Shown: positions 44,657 to 52,764 of the stretch, piece by piece
Position numbering within the stretch: the stretch's first letter is position 1
Layout: every line of letters begins with the position of its first letter
NCBI GenBank assembly: GCA_963977125.1
Contig: CAXBNJ010000003.1
Span: 358,378-422,377 of the forward strand
Source: UBA2705 sp963977125
GTDB taxonomy: Bacteria; Pseudomonadota; Alphaproteobacteria; Micavibrionales; Micavibrionaceae
Length of the DNA: 64,000 bases
Direction of reading: 5' to 3'
Position numbers and translations under genes: made by a program
Notes under the pieces: generated by a model
What the model saw: the letters and a program-made list of their open reading frames with translations, nothing else
The model's database searches: none
What the model was told of the DNA's origin: nothing

Positions 44657-45591
44657 GCTGTTCTGCTTTCGACGATTTCGCGCACTTTTGCGCAGTCTTG
44701 GGTTATTTGATCGATTAGTTGATCGAGGGATTCGAATTTCTTTTCATCGCGAATTTTACGCAAGGGGCGCAAACGCACTTCTTGCCCATAGAGATCGCCG
44801 TCATAATCGAGTATAAAGGCCTCTATAAGGGCCTCAGGGCTTTCAAACATTGGACGTATACCAATATTGGTCGCCGCGCCGCGCCAGTGATCCTCGCCCG
44901 GTAATTTAACGCTGCAGGCGTATACACCATAAGCCGGGTGAATATATTCGCCCATACGTATATTGGCGGTTGGGTAACCCAGTTCACGTCCACGCTTATC
45001 GCCATGAATAACTGTGCCGCGTATTTCAAAAGGCGCGCCCATGATTTGTTCAGCTTTGCGCATATCGCCCCCTGATATCGCGTCACGGATTCGGCTTGAT
45101 GAAATGCAGCGCCCTGAACTATCGGCCATTTTGCTTAACGCTGTAACATGGAAACCTGCCGCGCGAAGCGTTTCAGCATTGCCTTTGCGTCCTTGTCCAA
45201 AACAGAAATCATCGCCAATGATAATTTGTTTGGCCTGCAAAGCATCTTTCAATATCTGAGCCATGAATTGTTCTGCAGTTAAATGCGCGAGCGCTTGATT
45301 GAAATTTAAGTATAGTGTGAAGTCAGCTTTCGTTTTGCTTAAATATTCAGAATGCTGCGCGCCGGGGGTAATTAAAAAAGGTGCGGCCTCAGGCATGAAA
45401 TAACGTCGCGGATGCGGATTAAAAGTCAGGATGAGTAATTTGCTTTCAGATTCTTTTGATTTCTTGCGAGCAAGTTCAATCAGCATACGATGTCCCATAT
45501 GGACACCATCAAAATTACCAATAACAACCGTGCAGCCTTTGGCTTCATCGGGGAGGGTTAAGTGATCTGTAAAGACTTGCATTATATTCAT
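44653..45591 (-). CDS. ribF: bifunctional riboflavin kinase/FAD synthetase
   Basis: Makes FMN and FAD from riboflavin. The N-terminal nucleotidyltransferase has VIGNFDGVHMGHR (HIGH-like) and FNPHPRRYF, then IIGDDFCFGQGRKGN and SSSRIRDAI. The C-terminal kinase domain has GTVIHGDKRGRELGYPTANI and AATNIGIRPMFE. Length of 312 residues is typical. In many alphaproteobacteria ribF precedes ileS; here ileS is about 5 kb away on the same strand. The downstream partner is the AEC transporter. Confidence 0.95.
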   Translation of the reverse strand: MNIMQVFTDHLTLPDEAKGCTVVIGNFDGVHMGHRMLIELARKKSKESESKLLILTFNPHPRRYFMPEAAPFLITPGAQHSEYLSKTKADFTLYLNFNQALAHLTAEQFMAQILKDALQAKQIIIGDDFCFGQGRKGNAETLRAAGFHVTALSKMADSSGRCISSSRIRDAISGGDMRKAEQIMGAPFEIRGTVIHGDKRGRELGYPTANIRMGEYIHPAYGVYACSVKLPGEDHWRGAATNIGIRPMFESPEALIEAFILDYDGDLYGQEVRLRPLRKIRDEKKFESLDQLIDQITQDCAKVREIVESRTA

Positions 45592-45646
45592 CTACTATTT
45601 TTATTTCTAATATGGCCTATAATTTAGAGCGATATATAGACAAATA

Positions 45647-46285
45647 CTAGTGCTTATTTGGGGCAGCTTTAAAAAAGGCGATGAGGAAGCTATCAAGCGC
45701 AGTTTTTGTATCAGCAGAAAACTGCTCAAGTTGCTCTGGGGTTTCTGCGCTTTCATAGTTGCGACAATTTTCGGCAACGAATCCATAAAAACCTGTGATT
45801 AGAGCATTAATATGCCCCTCACTTGATTGACGCGTGTTTGGCAGCTGCGTGAAGAAAGAGACAAATAATGTATTGAAAAAACTGCGTGTTACCTCACGGC
45901 GTTTGGCGTAAGGCAAGGCAATTAACGGTTCGAGTATGAGGATGCGGCGAAAAGATTCATCTTTGAACAAATCTATAATGAAATGCAGCGATGTCAGTAA
46001 ATCAGATTCGGGGGTTGATTGCCCTTTAGCGTGGCTCTGCTCCAAAGCGGCAAGGAGCTGCGCGTGCATATCAGACATTTTTTCTTCATAGACGGCTAGA
46101 AATAGCGCTTCTTTATTCTTAAAGTGATGATAAAGCGCCCCGCGCGCCATCTGCGCATCACGGACAATGTCATTAGTTGATGTCGCGGCATAGCCTTTTT
46201 CAATAAAAGAGATCTGAGCGATATCAAGAAATTTTTGCTGCGTTGCGTTGAACATTGCTTTATTGGAGCCTTGGGGCTTACTCAT
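45647..46285 (-). CDS. TetR-family transcriptional regulator
   Basis: The N-terminal helix-turn-helix is typical of TetR/AcrR: FLDIAQISFIEKGYAATSTNDIVRDAQMARGALYHHFKNKEALF. The remaining 150 residues form a variable helical ligand/dimer domain. Length 212. It is divergent from the VOC-protein gene across 287 bases, so it may regulate that gene and itself. The ligand is unknown. Confidence 0.9.
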   Translation of the reverse strand: MSKPQGSNKAMFNATQQKFLDIAQISFIEKGYAATSTNDIVRDAQMARGALYHHFKNKEALFLAVYEEKMSDMHAQLLAALEQSHAKGQSTPESDLLTSLHFIIDLFKDESFRRILILEPLIALPYAKRREVTRSFFNTLFVSFFTQLPNTRQSSEGHINALITGFYGFVAENCRNYESAETPEQLEQFSADTKTALDSFLIAFFKAAPNKH

Positions 46286-46376
46286 AATACGGTCATCCTG
46301 AAGTGTAAGGGCTAAATCTTAGGTGTAGTCATAAAGATTTTCCTTTACAAATGCAACGCATAACTGATATTCTAAA

Positions 46377-46400
46377 ATTGTACATACCGACAGGTAGCCT
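46377..46400. promoter_or_regulatory. possible TetR operator
   Basis: A short inverted repeat, TACC-GACA-GGTA (46385-46396), sits in the gap between the TetR regulator and the VOC-protein gene, about 100 bases upstream of the regulator start. Operators of this family are usually such short palindromes, but the symmetry here is imperfect beyond the core. The rest of the 46286-46572 gap shows no gene. Confidence 0.25.
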
Positions 46401-46572
46401 ATAAGAGAAAGCGAATATAAGAAAAGAAAAAATGTACAAAAATTAAAAGGCGAGAAACTAAACGACGGTAAGAAACGAAGCTAAGGGCTTGATCTGTATT
46501 TCTGATAGAGCCTGATAAATTAAATCTAATTATTAAGTTTTATTATTAATTTTAAAAAAGAGGGTCCTTATT

Positions 46573-47031
46573 ATGAACATACACCCATTACATACAGTTA
46601 TTTGCACAGACAAATTGGTCAAAACAGTGAACTTCTATGAAGACTTCTTTGGCTATGTCCCCGTATTCGAGAAAGACGATTATGTGATCTTACGTCGCGA
46701 AGGAATGAGCGAGACAGAAATTGCGATTATCGACATTAATCATACATCCATTCCTGAGGGCTTCCGTAATGTCACGACAGGGTTAATGTTAAGCTTCTAT
46801 GTTGAAAATTTAGAAGAATCTTATGAGCATTTTTATTATGAGGGTTTGGATATTGCCAGCGAATTGGCTGAATCGTCTTGTGGCGGCAGTTACTTTATGC
46901 TGAAAGACCCGAATGATAATTTAATAACGATCATGCAAAAAGAGCATGTCGAACGGAGTTGCGTAACGTGTGTAGATATCGATCCCCCCCTCGATGTCAC
47001 TGGCGTTACGCCTCAACATCAAATGGCGTAA
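46573..47031 (+). CDS. VOC-superfamily (glyoxalase/dioxygenase-like) protein
   Basis: A 152-residue protein with the paired beta-alpha-beta-beta-beta modules of the vicinal oxygen chelate fold. The first module begins HTVICTDKLVKTVNFYEDFFGY, and the second ends with YFMLKDPNDNLITIMQ, a typical VOC terminal strand with a Glu/Gln-type metal position. Which reaction it catalyses, or whether it is a binding protein, cannot be told. The tail after the domain has two cysteines. It has a good GAGGG site and is divergent from the TetR gene. Confidence 0.78.
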   Translation: MNIHPLHTVICTDKLVKTVNFYEDFFGYVPVFEKDDYVILRREGMSETEIAIIDINHTSIPEGFRNVTTGLMLSFYVENLEESYEHFYYEGLDIASELAESSCGGSYFMLKDPNDNLITIMQKEHVERSCVTCVDIDPPLDVTGVTPQHQMA

Positions 47032-47074
47032 CCATAAAGCTGTTATTCATTTATAAGAAAATGATGTTAGAATT

Positions 47075-47098
47075 AGGAGGCTTCGGCCTCCTTTTTTT
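47075..47098 (+). terminator. intrinsic terminator with a TTCG loop
   Basis: AGGAGGC (47075-47081) and GCCTCCT (47086-47092) flank a TTCG tetraloop closed by C-G, followed by a run of Ts. It ends the VOC-protein transcript. Confidence 0.9.
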
Positions 47099-47198
47099 GT
47101 CTTTTTTTTGCCTTAAGAAAGACAAATAGCGCGCCGCTCTATCTTAGGCGTAGGATTTCATGTATTTTGATGCTGCTTATATAAGGATTATTCTTAAC

Positions 47199-47747
47199 AT
47201 GACATTCGAAATTATCTCATCTCTATTTATCGTTTTTGCGATGTATCTGGCGTGGTCATGTTTGTGGTGCAAGCATGAAACGCGTATTCCGCCTGTACCT
47301 GTGATGCCAAAAATAAAACACCGCGCTATTGCACTTGGTGCTCAATACGCAGATAAAGACGCGCCTTATTCTATCGCTGATCTGGGGGCAGGTTGGGGCG
47401 GCGTGCTGAAGGCATTAAGCCGCCACTATAAGAATGCAAGTATAGTGGGCTATGAACTCTCTCCTTGGCCTTATCGTTGTGCTAAAATCCGTGCGTGGTT
47501 AAATGCGCAGCGCTTCACTGTAAAAAAAGAAAACTTCTTCATGGCCGATATTTCAGGCTGTGATATTGTCTATTGCTACTTATCACCAACACTGATGGAA
47601 GAACTAATCCCTCAATTCATGACAATGAAGGCAGGCGCTCTGGTTATATCCTGCTCCTTTGAAATCGCGTCATGGACCCCCATTGCAAAAGATGTTGTGA
47701 GTGGGATTGTCGATATTCCTATATATATTTATAAACGCCCAGAATAG
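47199..47747 (+). CDS. membrane-anchored class I methyltransferase
   Basis: One N-terminal transmembrane helix (residues about 5-24) precedes a compact SAM-binding domain: SIADLGAGWGGVLKALSRHY (motif I), SIVGYELSPWPY (acidic ribose contact) and DIVYCYLSPTLMEEL (motif IV area). The pattern and size recall the ATPSCKMT/FAM173-type lysine methyltransferases, which act on membrane ATP synthase subunits, but that is only a resemblance. ATG 47199 with AAGGA 11 bases upstream gives 182 residues; ATG 47160 is a second option (195). Confidence 0.72.
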   Translation: MTFEIISSLFIVFAMYLAWSCLWCKHETRIPPVPVMPKIKHRAIALGAQYADKDAPYSIADLGAGWGGVLKALSRHYKNASIVGYELSPWPYRCAKIRAWLNAQRFTVKKENFFMADISGCDIVYCYLSPTLMEELIPQFMTMKAGALVISCSFEIASWTPIAKDVVSGIVDIPIYIYKRPE

Positions 47748-47877
47748 GGCGCCTCAGCTCGAGAAGCTAGGACTTCATTAAGCAGCCAAAGCTATCTATT
47801 CTTATGAGGGTGAAATATTGACAAGCGGCCACACTTATGTATAATGATGTTTGGTTTAAATTAAATGATAAGATATA

Positions 47878-48672
47878 ATGACATATAGATATGTTGACGA
47901 TGTAGAGCCCGAGAGCTTGCCTGCAAATATAAAGCTATATAATGCCGCCAATTTAGATCGTGGTCTCGATGTGGCTGAAAGCGCTTTAAAAGATCGCCCT
48001 GTTAATGTCTGTGTTGTGAACCACTTTAAAGACGCAGCTTTCGCTGAGTATTTAGAGGGGCTTGTACACAAAAATAAGCTGCCCAGCTTAACGTTAAACT
48101 CATGTGAACATATTGATATGTTTGAAGAGGAGCTATCCGCTTACTTTGATATCTTCGCGCGAAAAGTGCCCTTATCTATGCGAAACGAAAACCATGATGC
48201 CGTTTTTAGACGTACATTATTACAGACCGCAAAAGCTTTATTTAGAAAAACGCAAGACCACAAAATAACTCTTGAAATACGCGTCGATAAACCGGATAAA
48301 AATTATTATATCCATATCGATGGTGGCAATGTAAGCAGCGTTAAAGATTGCCGTGATAAAGTTTTTTTTCGGCAAAATGCAAAAGTCATTATGAATTTAG
48401 TCAATACGGGCACAGCATTATTTGATAATCAGGATGTCTTGTCGAATATAGCCCGCGTCGATCAAGCTGACAATGATGAGATTAAGACATACAAATATTA
48501 CCGTATCAATGCTTTGAGCGCGCAAGCGACAGCGTGGTATGCTAAGCCGTTATCCCTTGTCGTTTTCCCTTGCGAGACTTGGTCCCACGAGCCGCTATGC
48601 CATAGTAAAGCTATAAAAGAGCACAGCAAAGATACTCGAAGAGCGAATGCTATCTTCTATATTGAGCCATAA
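47878..48672 (+). CDS. protein of unknown function
   Basis: I do not recognise this 264-residue protein. It has no signal peptide or membrane segment. The sequence is rich in Asn, Asp and Lys and looks like an alpha/beta enzyme-like domain: an N-terminal region with VNVCVVNHFKDAAFAEYLEGL, a central HKITLEIRVD strand pair, NYYIHIDGGNV, and a C-terminal half with FPCETWSHEPLCHSKAIKEH. The His/Asp cluster YIHIDGGN could bind metal, but that is speculation. It is flanked by a methyltransferase and, in the opposite direction, the QEGLA peptidase gene. Confidence 0.7.
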   Translation: MTYRYVDDVEPESLPANIKLYNAANLDRGLDVAESALKDRPVNVCVVNHFKDAAFAEYLEGLVHKNKLPSLTLNSCEHIDMFEEELSAYFDIFARKVPLSMRNENHDAVFRRTLLQTAKALFRKTQDHKITLEIRVDKPDKNYYIHIDGGNVSSVKDCRDKVFFRQNAKVIMNLVNTGTALFDNQDVLSNIARVDQADNDEIKTYKYYRINALSAQATAWYAKPLSLVVFPCETWSHEPLCHSKAIKEHSKDTRRANAIFYIEP

Positions 48673-48724
48673 GGGTGATGAGTGGGGGGGGCCGTTTTAA
48701 TTGCAAAGAATGAAATGGCGTGCG

Positions 48725-50005
48725 TTACTTATCCGTATCTTTGCCCATCTGAATTAAGCTTTCATATTTCTCATGCACCACATCGAAATCTATTTGATGT
48801 AGGAATTTAGAATAAGACAGCATCGAGACCAAAAACCTTTTATCCCTTGCCCATGGTGGCATAAATTTAGGCGGCGTGAGTAGCCCTTGTTCGTTGAGCA
48901 TCATTAGGGCTTCGACATCATCCAAGTCAAGTTTACCGCAAAACAGCAAGTTAAGAAAAACCGTATTACCTGTCGGAATAGTGACTTGTAAAAAGTTGTG
49001 AACGCGCAGTAGCCCTTCAAGATAGACGCCATCTTTGGTGAAGGGCGCGCCGCCACTCATAACGCCGCCCCGCATAACGCGGCGGCTGTTTTCAAAGGCT
49101 TCAAATTCATTGGGCGAGCGCTCAAGGAAAAACTTATAAACGTCTAAGAAGTCAGCGCCATCAATAGCCAGTTGAATAGCCATTACGCGGTCAGATAAGC
49201 GCTTCATACGTATCGGATCCATAACGCCAGAGACAATCTCAGAAAACACAGCAAGCCCTTCTTGCGTCTTTGTTGAGCCGGCATGGCTGGAGCTTAATAT
49301 TTTAAACTTATCTTGCGCTTCACCATTGAGCGTGGTCGCGATGTGAATATGTGCTTCATGCGTTAATAATTGGCGGGCGTCCAAATCTGTAAAGGGCGCG
49401 CTTTTACGCAGTTTGATACTGCGCGTTCCTGCAACGGCCTTGGCGGATAAATCTTCAACGATTTCAATAGTGGGGGCTTGGTCACCAAAATGCTTTTTTA
49501 TATGTGGGCGCATAAGGGCGCGGACTTGTTTGGCCGTTAAGGTTTTAAAGTCAGCATCAACAAGGTCGTAATGGTTAAAGCGTGATAAAGTTTTGTCTTG
49601 CTGCTCAGCTAGGTCAAGCGCAGTGTGCTTGCCGTCCCAAAGGAGTTTTTTTGGCGTGCCAAACAAGTTTTTAGAATGTTCGTAAAAAGCCGGCGTGCCA
49701 AGGCTGCTGAGCATATAAGCGGTTTCAGCCACATTATCAGCAATGCGTGAAAGCCATTCATGAACAGGGCTATCGCCTTGAATAAACTTGCGCGCTTCGG
49801 TCACCGCATCTAAAGAGGCGCTGACATCAATTTGAGGGTATTCAACAATCGGGAGCTCTTTGGCTTTATGGGCAAAAAACGTATCACCAACCGATTTTGA
49901 CCAGGCAATAGACTGCAAAACCTTCAAAGGAAGATTGGCTGCAACTAACAGGTCAGAAGCATGACTAAGTCTATCGATTTCTTTTTCTGAAAATGGGGTC
50001 ATCAT
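48725..50005 (-). CDS. QEGLA-motif zinc-peptidase-like protein (DUF1704 family)
   Basis: Member of the DUF1704 family, often annotated as a flavohaemoglobin-expression-modulating QEGLA protein. The metal-binding helix is LTHEAHIHIATTLNG (HExxxH, H216, E217 and H221), followed by TQEGLAVFSE at about 247-256, the namesake motif that should supply a third ligand. The same fold is used by the eukaryotic tubulin carboxypeptidase MATCAP, so peptidase activity is plausible. Length 426 is usual. It is the last gene of the minus-strand run that begins with the acyltransferase, 83 bases after the hydroxylase-like gene. Confidence 0.82.
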   Translation of the reverse strand: MMTPFSEKEIDRLSHASDLLVAANLPLKVLQSIAWSKSVGDTFFAHKAKELPIVEYPQIDVSASLDAVTEARKFIQGDSPVHEWLSRIADNVAETAYMLSSLGTPAFYEHSKNLFGTPKKLLWDGKHTALDLAEQQDKTLSRFNHYDLVDADFKTLTAKQVRALMRPHIKKHFGDQAPTIEIVEDLSAKAVAGTRSIKLRKSAPFTDLDARQLLTHEAHIHIATTLNGEAQDKFKILSSSHAGSTKTQEGLAVFSEIVSGVMDPIRMKRLSDRVMAIQLAIDGADFLDVYKFFLERSPNEFEAFENSRRVMRGGVMSGGAPFTKDGVYLEGLLRVHNFLQVTIPTGNTVFLNLLFCGKLDLDDVEALMMLNEQGLLTPPKFMPPWARDKRFLVSMLSYSKFLHQIDFDVVHEKYESLIQMGKDTDK

Positions 50006-50088
50006 AGGGCTGAGTATACATGAGTGTTTGCTAAAAAACTACATGATATTGCTTGGGCTACGTAGAAAAAGGTCTTGACTAACGAGCG

Positions 50089-50802
50089 CTAAGACTCTGT
50101 TTCCGGCTTATCTTTTTTATCCGCCGTGTGTAGTGTTTTAAAGAGCACATCAAAGAACGGAAACGATATATTGAAGTTATATTTATTCATCACTTTTGGG
50201 TTGTGATGCTCTAAGTGGAAGCGTGCTAATTTTTTCATATACGGTATTTTTTTAATCAGGCTGTCATTTTTTGTGTGGTAAGAAAAATGCAGCATTTCGT
50301 ACATCAGATAATAGCTGTAAGCGACAAACATAAAAATAAGCCCCTCATTTCCATTTGAGAAATAGGCGATAAGGGCTGAGAGTGCGACAATAATAACAGA
50401 GATAAACATAAAATATAGAATAGGCAGGAAGACAGCCATCATATCTTCCCATTTTTCAAAATAGTAATACTCATTCGTGTAAAAATTATGATGAATTGTG
50501 ACGTGCTCATACATAAACGCTGCGCCGGGCATTTTTTTATGCATTGGGTATCTGTGCACCATATACTCTATAAAATTGCTGATCACAAAATATAGCGGAA
50601 TTAAAAACACATGGCGCAAAGAGAAGTTATCGATTCTTAAGTAGAGAAGAATGGGAATGGAGATCAAAATAAGAGCGATGAGCGCTATATATAGTCGACC
50701 GCTTCTTATACCAAGGAATCGAACGCCAGCGTCGTCTTTAATATAGATATTTCTAAAATATTCTCGAAATTGAATGGAGCCAAAGGGAGTCTTTTTACTC
50801 AT
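50089..50802 (-). CDS. fatty-acid-hydroxylase/sterol-desaturase-like membrane enzyme
   Basis: Integral membrane di-iron enzyme by its histidine boxes: HRYPMH (box 1), HVTIHH (box 2), HFSYH and HLEHH (box 3), embedded among four hydrophobic segments. This is the FA_hydroxylase (PF04116-type) arrangement, used for hydroxylating or desaturating lipid chains, sterols and carotenoids. The length of 237 residues is usual. Its start overlaps the preceding nitroreductase-like gene by four bases (50799-50802), so the two are translationally coupled. The substrate is unknown; an acyl chain made or used by the upstream acyltransferase is an inference from context. Confidence 0.83.
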   Translation of the reverse strand: MSKKTPFGSIQFREYFRNIYIKDDAGVRFLGIRSGRLYIALIALILISIPILLYLRIDNFSLRHVFLIPLYFVISNFIEYMVHRYPMHKKMPGAAFMYEHVTIHHNFYTNEYYYFEKWEDMMAVFLPILYFMFISVIIVALSALIAYFSNGNEGLIFMFVAYSYYLMYEMLHFSYHTKNDSLIKKIPYMKKLARFHLEHHNPKVMNKYNFNISFPFFDVLFKTLHTADKKDKPETES

Positions 50803-51896
50803 GTGCTGTGATCGTTTTTTATTTGAGTTGCGACTATAAGGCTACTAACGGGTTTGCGTATTGATCGCGTAGGACTTATTTTCTTGGGGAAGCCAACGCG
50901 CCCTGTAAAGAAAACATGTGAAAGGGGCAGATTATGGTGTTCCAAAAGGGACTTGAATTGGGTATTTATTTTCTGTGCCGTTTTTGTGTTCTTTGTAAAA
51001 GATATATTTCTGTCCAAATATAATGAGAACATCAATGTGGCATACCAAGGCTGCATAACCATGTGTTCTTTGGCTAGGGTTAACCAAAATCGCTGCATTG
51101 ATCGCCCCGCTTGTATGTAATCAGAAGGGTTGGGATCTTGTATTTTCTCGGGGTCAAAACTAATAATAAAATGTCCGGAACAAAAAAGCGCAGGCAGAAG
51201 GTCCAATTCGATTTGTGTCATAAGGGTGGTGCCGGGCAGGGACATAAGGGTTTTATTGCGTTTTTCTGTGCCAATGACCCAGTTCATGATTTTGGCGCTG
51301 GCCTTGCTCATCCCTAAAGAGAGAATAGGCAGTTTTGTTTCACTATCTTTGCCGCTCCAATCTATAAGGTCTTTGTGCACTTGGTAGGTTTCTGGGATTC
51401 TTAATCGTGCATTTGTGGTGCGCATCATTAAGCGTGCAACACGGCTACGAGAGCCTATATCCTCTAACCATGTGATTTTTAAATTCTCACCTAAAGCGCT
51501 AAGAAGTTCGTCTTTGGTTTTTTCTTTTAGGGCGCCAAGCTTGTAAGGAAATCGATTAACGGAGCGCTGTTTGATAAAGGCCGTAAGCTCGTCATGAATT
51601 GGTGAATCCTGTTTTTTTAGCTCTACGGTGACGTGCGTATCGCTAACGTCATATTCTAATGCATATCCAGCTTTTTGTGCGGCAATCGATGCGTTTTCTA
51701 TAAACATACCAATGGATGTCAAATCTGGCATGGGGAGTAAGTTATAGACGGTCTTTTTGAATTTTGAGATATCAAGCGTAAAGGCCGTTTCAGAATTAAT
51801 CGTTATTAACCACGGTTGCGCGTTATCGCCGCTGGGGGCCCACCGCGCGAGATCAAGAATAGAGTCTAAAAGAGGGCGGTCAAAGGCGTGTCCCAT
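50799..51896 (-). CDS. nitroreductase-fold flavoprotein
   Basis: The N-terminal region LDLARWAPSGDNAQPWLI is the FMN-binding start of the nitroreductase family. The length of 365 residues is greater than the classical 200 and fits the longer Acg/thiazoline-oxidase-like branch with an extra C-terminal part (SLLEHHNLPLSHVFFTGRVGFPKK). FMN-dependent oxidation or reduction of a small molecule is likely, with the substrate unknown. It is coupled by a 4-base overlap to the hydroxylase-like gene and follows the AraC regulator by 79 bases. Confidence 0.8.
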   Translation of the reverse strand: MGHAFDRPLLDSILDLARWAPSGDNAQPWLITINSETAFTLDISKFKKTVYNLLPMPDLTSIGMFIENASIAAQKAGYALEYDVSDTHVTVELKKQDSPIHDELTAFIKQRSVNRFPYKLGALKEKTKDELLSALGENLKITWLEDIGSRSRVARLMMRTTNARLRIPETYQVHKDLIDWSGKDSETKLPILSLGMSKASAKIMNWVIGTEKRNKTLMSLPGTTLMTQIELDLLPALFCSGHFIISFDPEKIQDPNPSDYIQAGRSMQRFWLTLAKEHMVMQPWYATLMFSLYLDRNISFTKNTKTAQKINTQFKSLLEHHNLPLSHVFFTGRVGFPKKISPTRSIRKPVSSLIVATQIKNDHST

Positions 51897-51975
51897 GCGA
51901 TCCTTGCTGTGTATATAGAATTACCCTTAATAGGATACAGCAAGCGAATTTTAAAACTTTCGGTTTTTTAAAAAA

Positions 51976-52764
51976 TCAGAGTTTCGTCGCAATGGATGGT
52001 GCGTGATTAAATGTCATGTGAAAATGATGGTTATATTGTGTCATGCTCGTAAAGCCTGCCATTAAACCGGCCTCGGTCACGGAGTGCTTGTTTCTAAGTA
52101 GGCGTTTGGCTTCGAATGTCCTCAAGGCGTTTCTATATTGTACAGGGGTAACACCAAACTGAGCTTTAAATTTGCTGGTCATAGTCATATGCGACATGCG
52201 CAGGTCTTTTGTAATAGCGGCAAGCGGGATGTCCTCTGTAAAGTGCACATCAAAAAATTTTTTGACTTTATGAGGGACGTAAGGTGTTGTCGCGGATGGT
52301 GACATTTCCCTGAGGCCTGAATGAATTAGAAAATCTATGATGTCTCTATGGTGCTCTAATTTATGAGGCTTATGAAACGGGATAACGACAGGATACTGAG
52401 GCGTGGGCGTATCCATAGGCGCAAAGGATGTAAACGATTCATAGGAGAATATTTCTGGGCGGAAGTGCCATTCAATTAGAGTGTTGGCAGGTAGAAAAAC
52501 ATAAACATTTCCTTGGAGCTGTGTGTGTCCCAATTGGGATGTAAATGATAAGCTGTTGGGTTTTATATCGTGAAAGCGAAACAAGGCCCAGTGACCGGGC
52601 AGGGCTTGCCTTAATGTTGTAGGATTGGTGAATGCGATTTGGCGGGAAATATAGAGTAGGTCAGGATCAAGATCATGGGATTCAATGCGTTGGTTGTGCA
52701 TTTGAACAACGCGGTTTTTTGATGTTTCAGGCGTATGGTTGACAATTTTTTTCTGGGCGCGCAT
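51976..52764 (-). CDS. AraC-family transcriptional regulator
   Basis: The C-terminal double helix-turn-helix spans about residues 165-262: LAAITKDLRMSHMTMTSKFKAQFGVTPVQYRNALRTFEAKRLLRN, then SVTEAGLMAGFTSMTQYNHHFHMTFNHAPS. The N-terminal 150 residues form a beta-rich domain of cupin type, likely a ligand sensor. Length 262. Its ATG follows the acyltransferase stop codon with no gap (stop 52767-52765, start 52764), so the pair is translationally linked. This is reminiscent of an autoinducer synthase paired with its regulator, although the regulator is AraC and not LuxR. Confidence 0.88.
   Translation of the reverse strand: MRAQKKIVNHTPETSKNRVVQMHNQRIESHDLDPDLLYISRQIAFTNPTTLRQALPGHWALFRFHDIKPNSLSFTSQLGHTQLQGNVYVFLPANTLIEWHFRPEIFSYESFTSFAPMDTPTPQYPVVIPFHKPHKLEHHRDIIDFLIHSGLREMSPSATTPYVPHKVKKFFDVHFTEDIPLAAITKDLRMSHMTMTSKFKAQFGVTPVQYRNALRTFEAKRLLRNKHSVTEAGLMAGFTSMTQYNHHFHMTFNHAPSIATKL

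Noticed and set aside
47878..48672. Assignment of the unknown protein to a DUF1826-like or metal-dependent enzyme family
   Set aside because: Only isolated His/Asp residues resemble such families; no full motif could be aligned.
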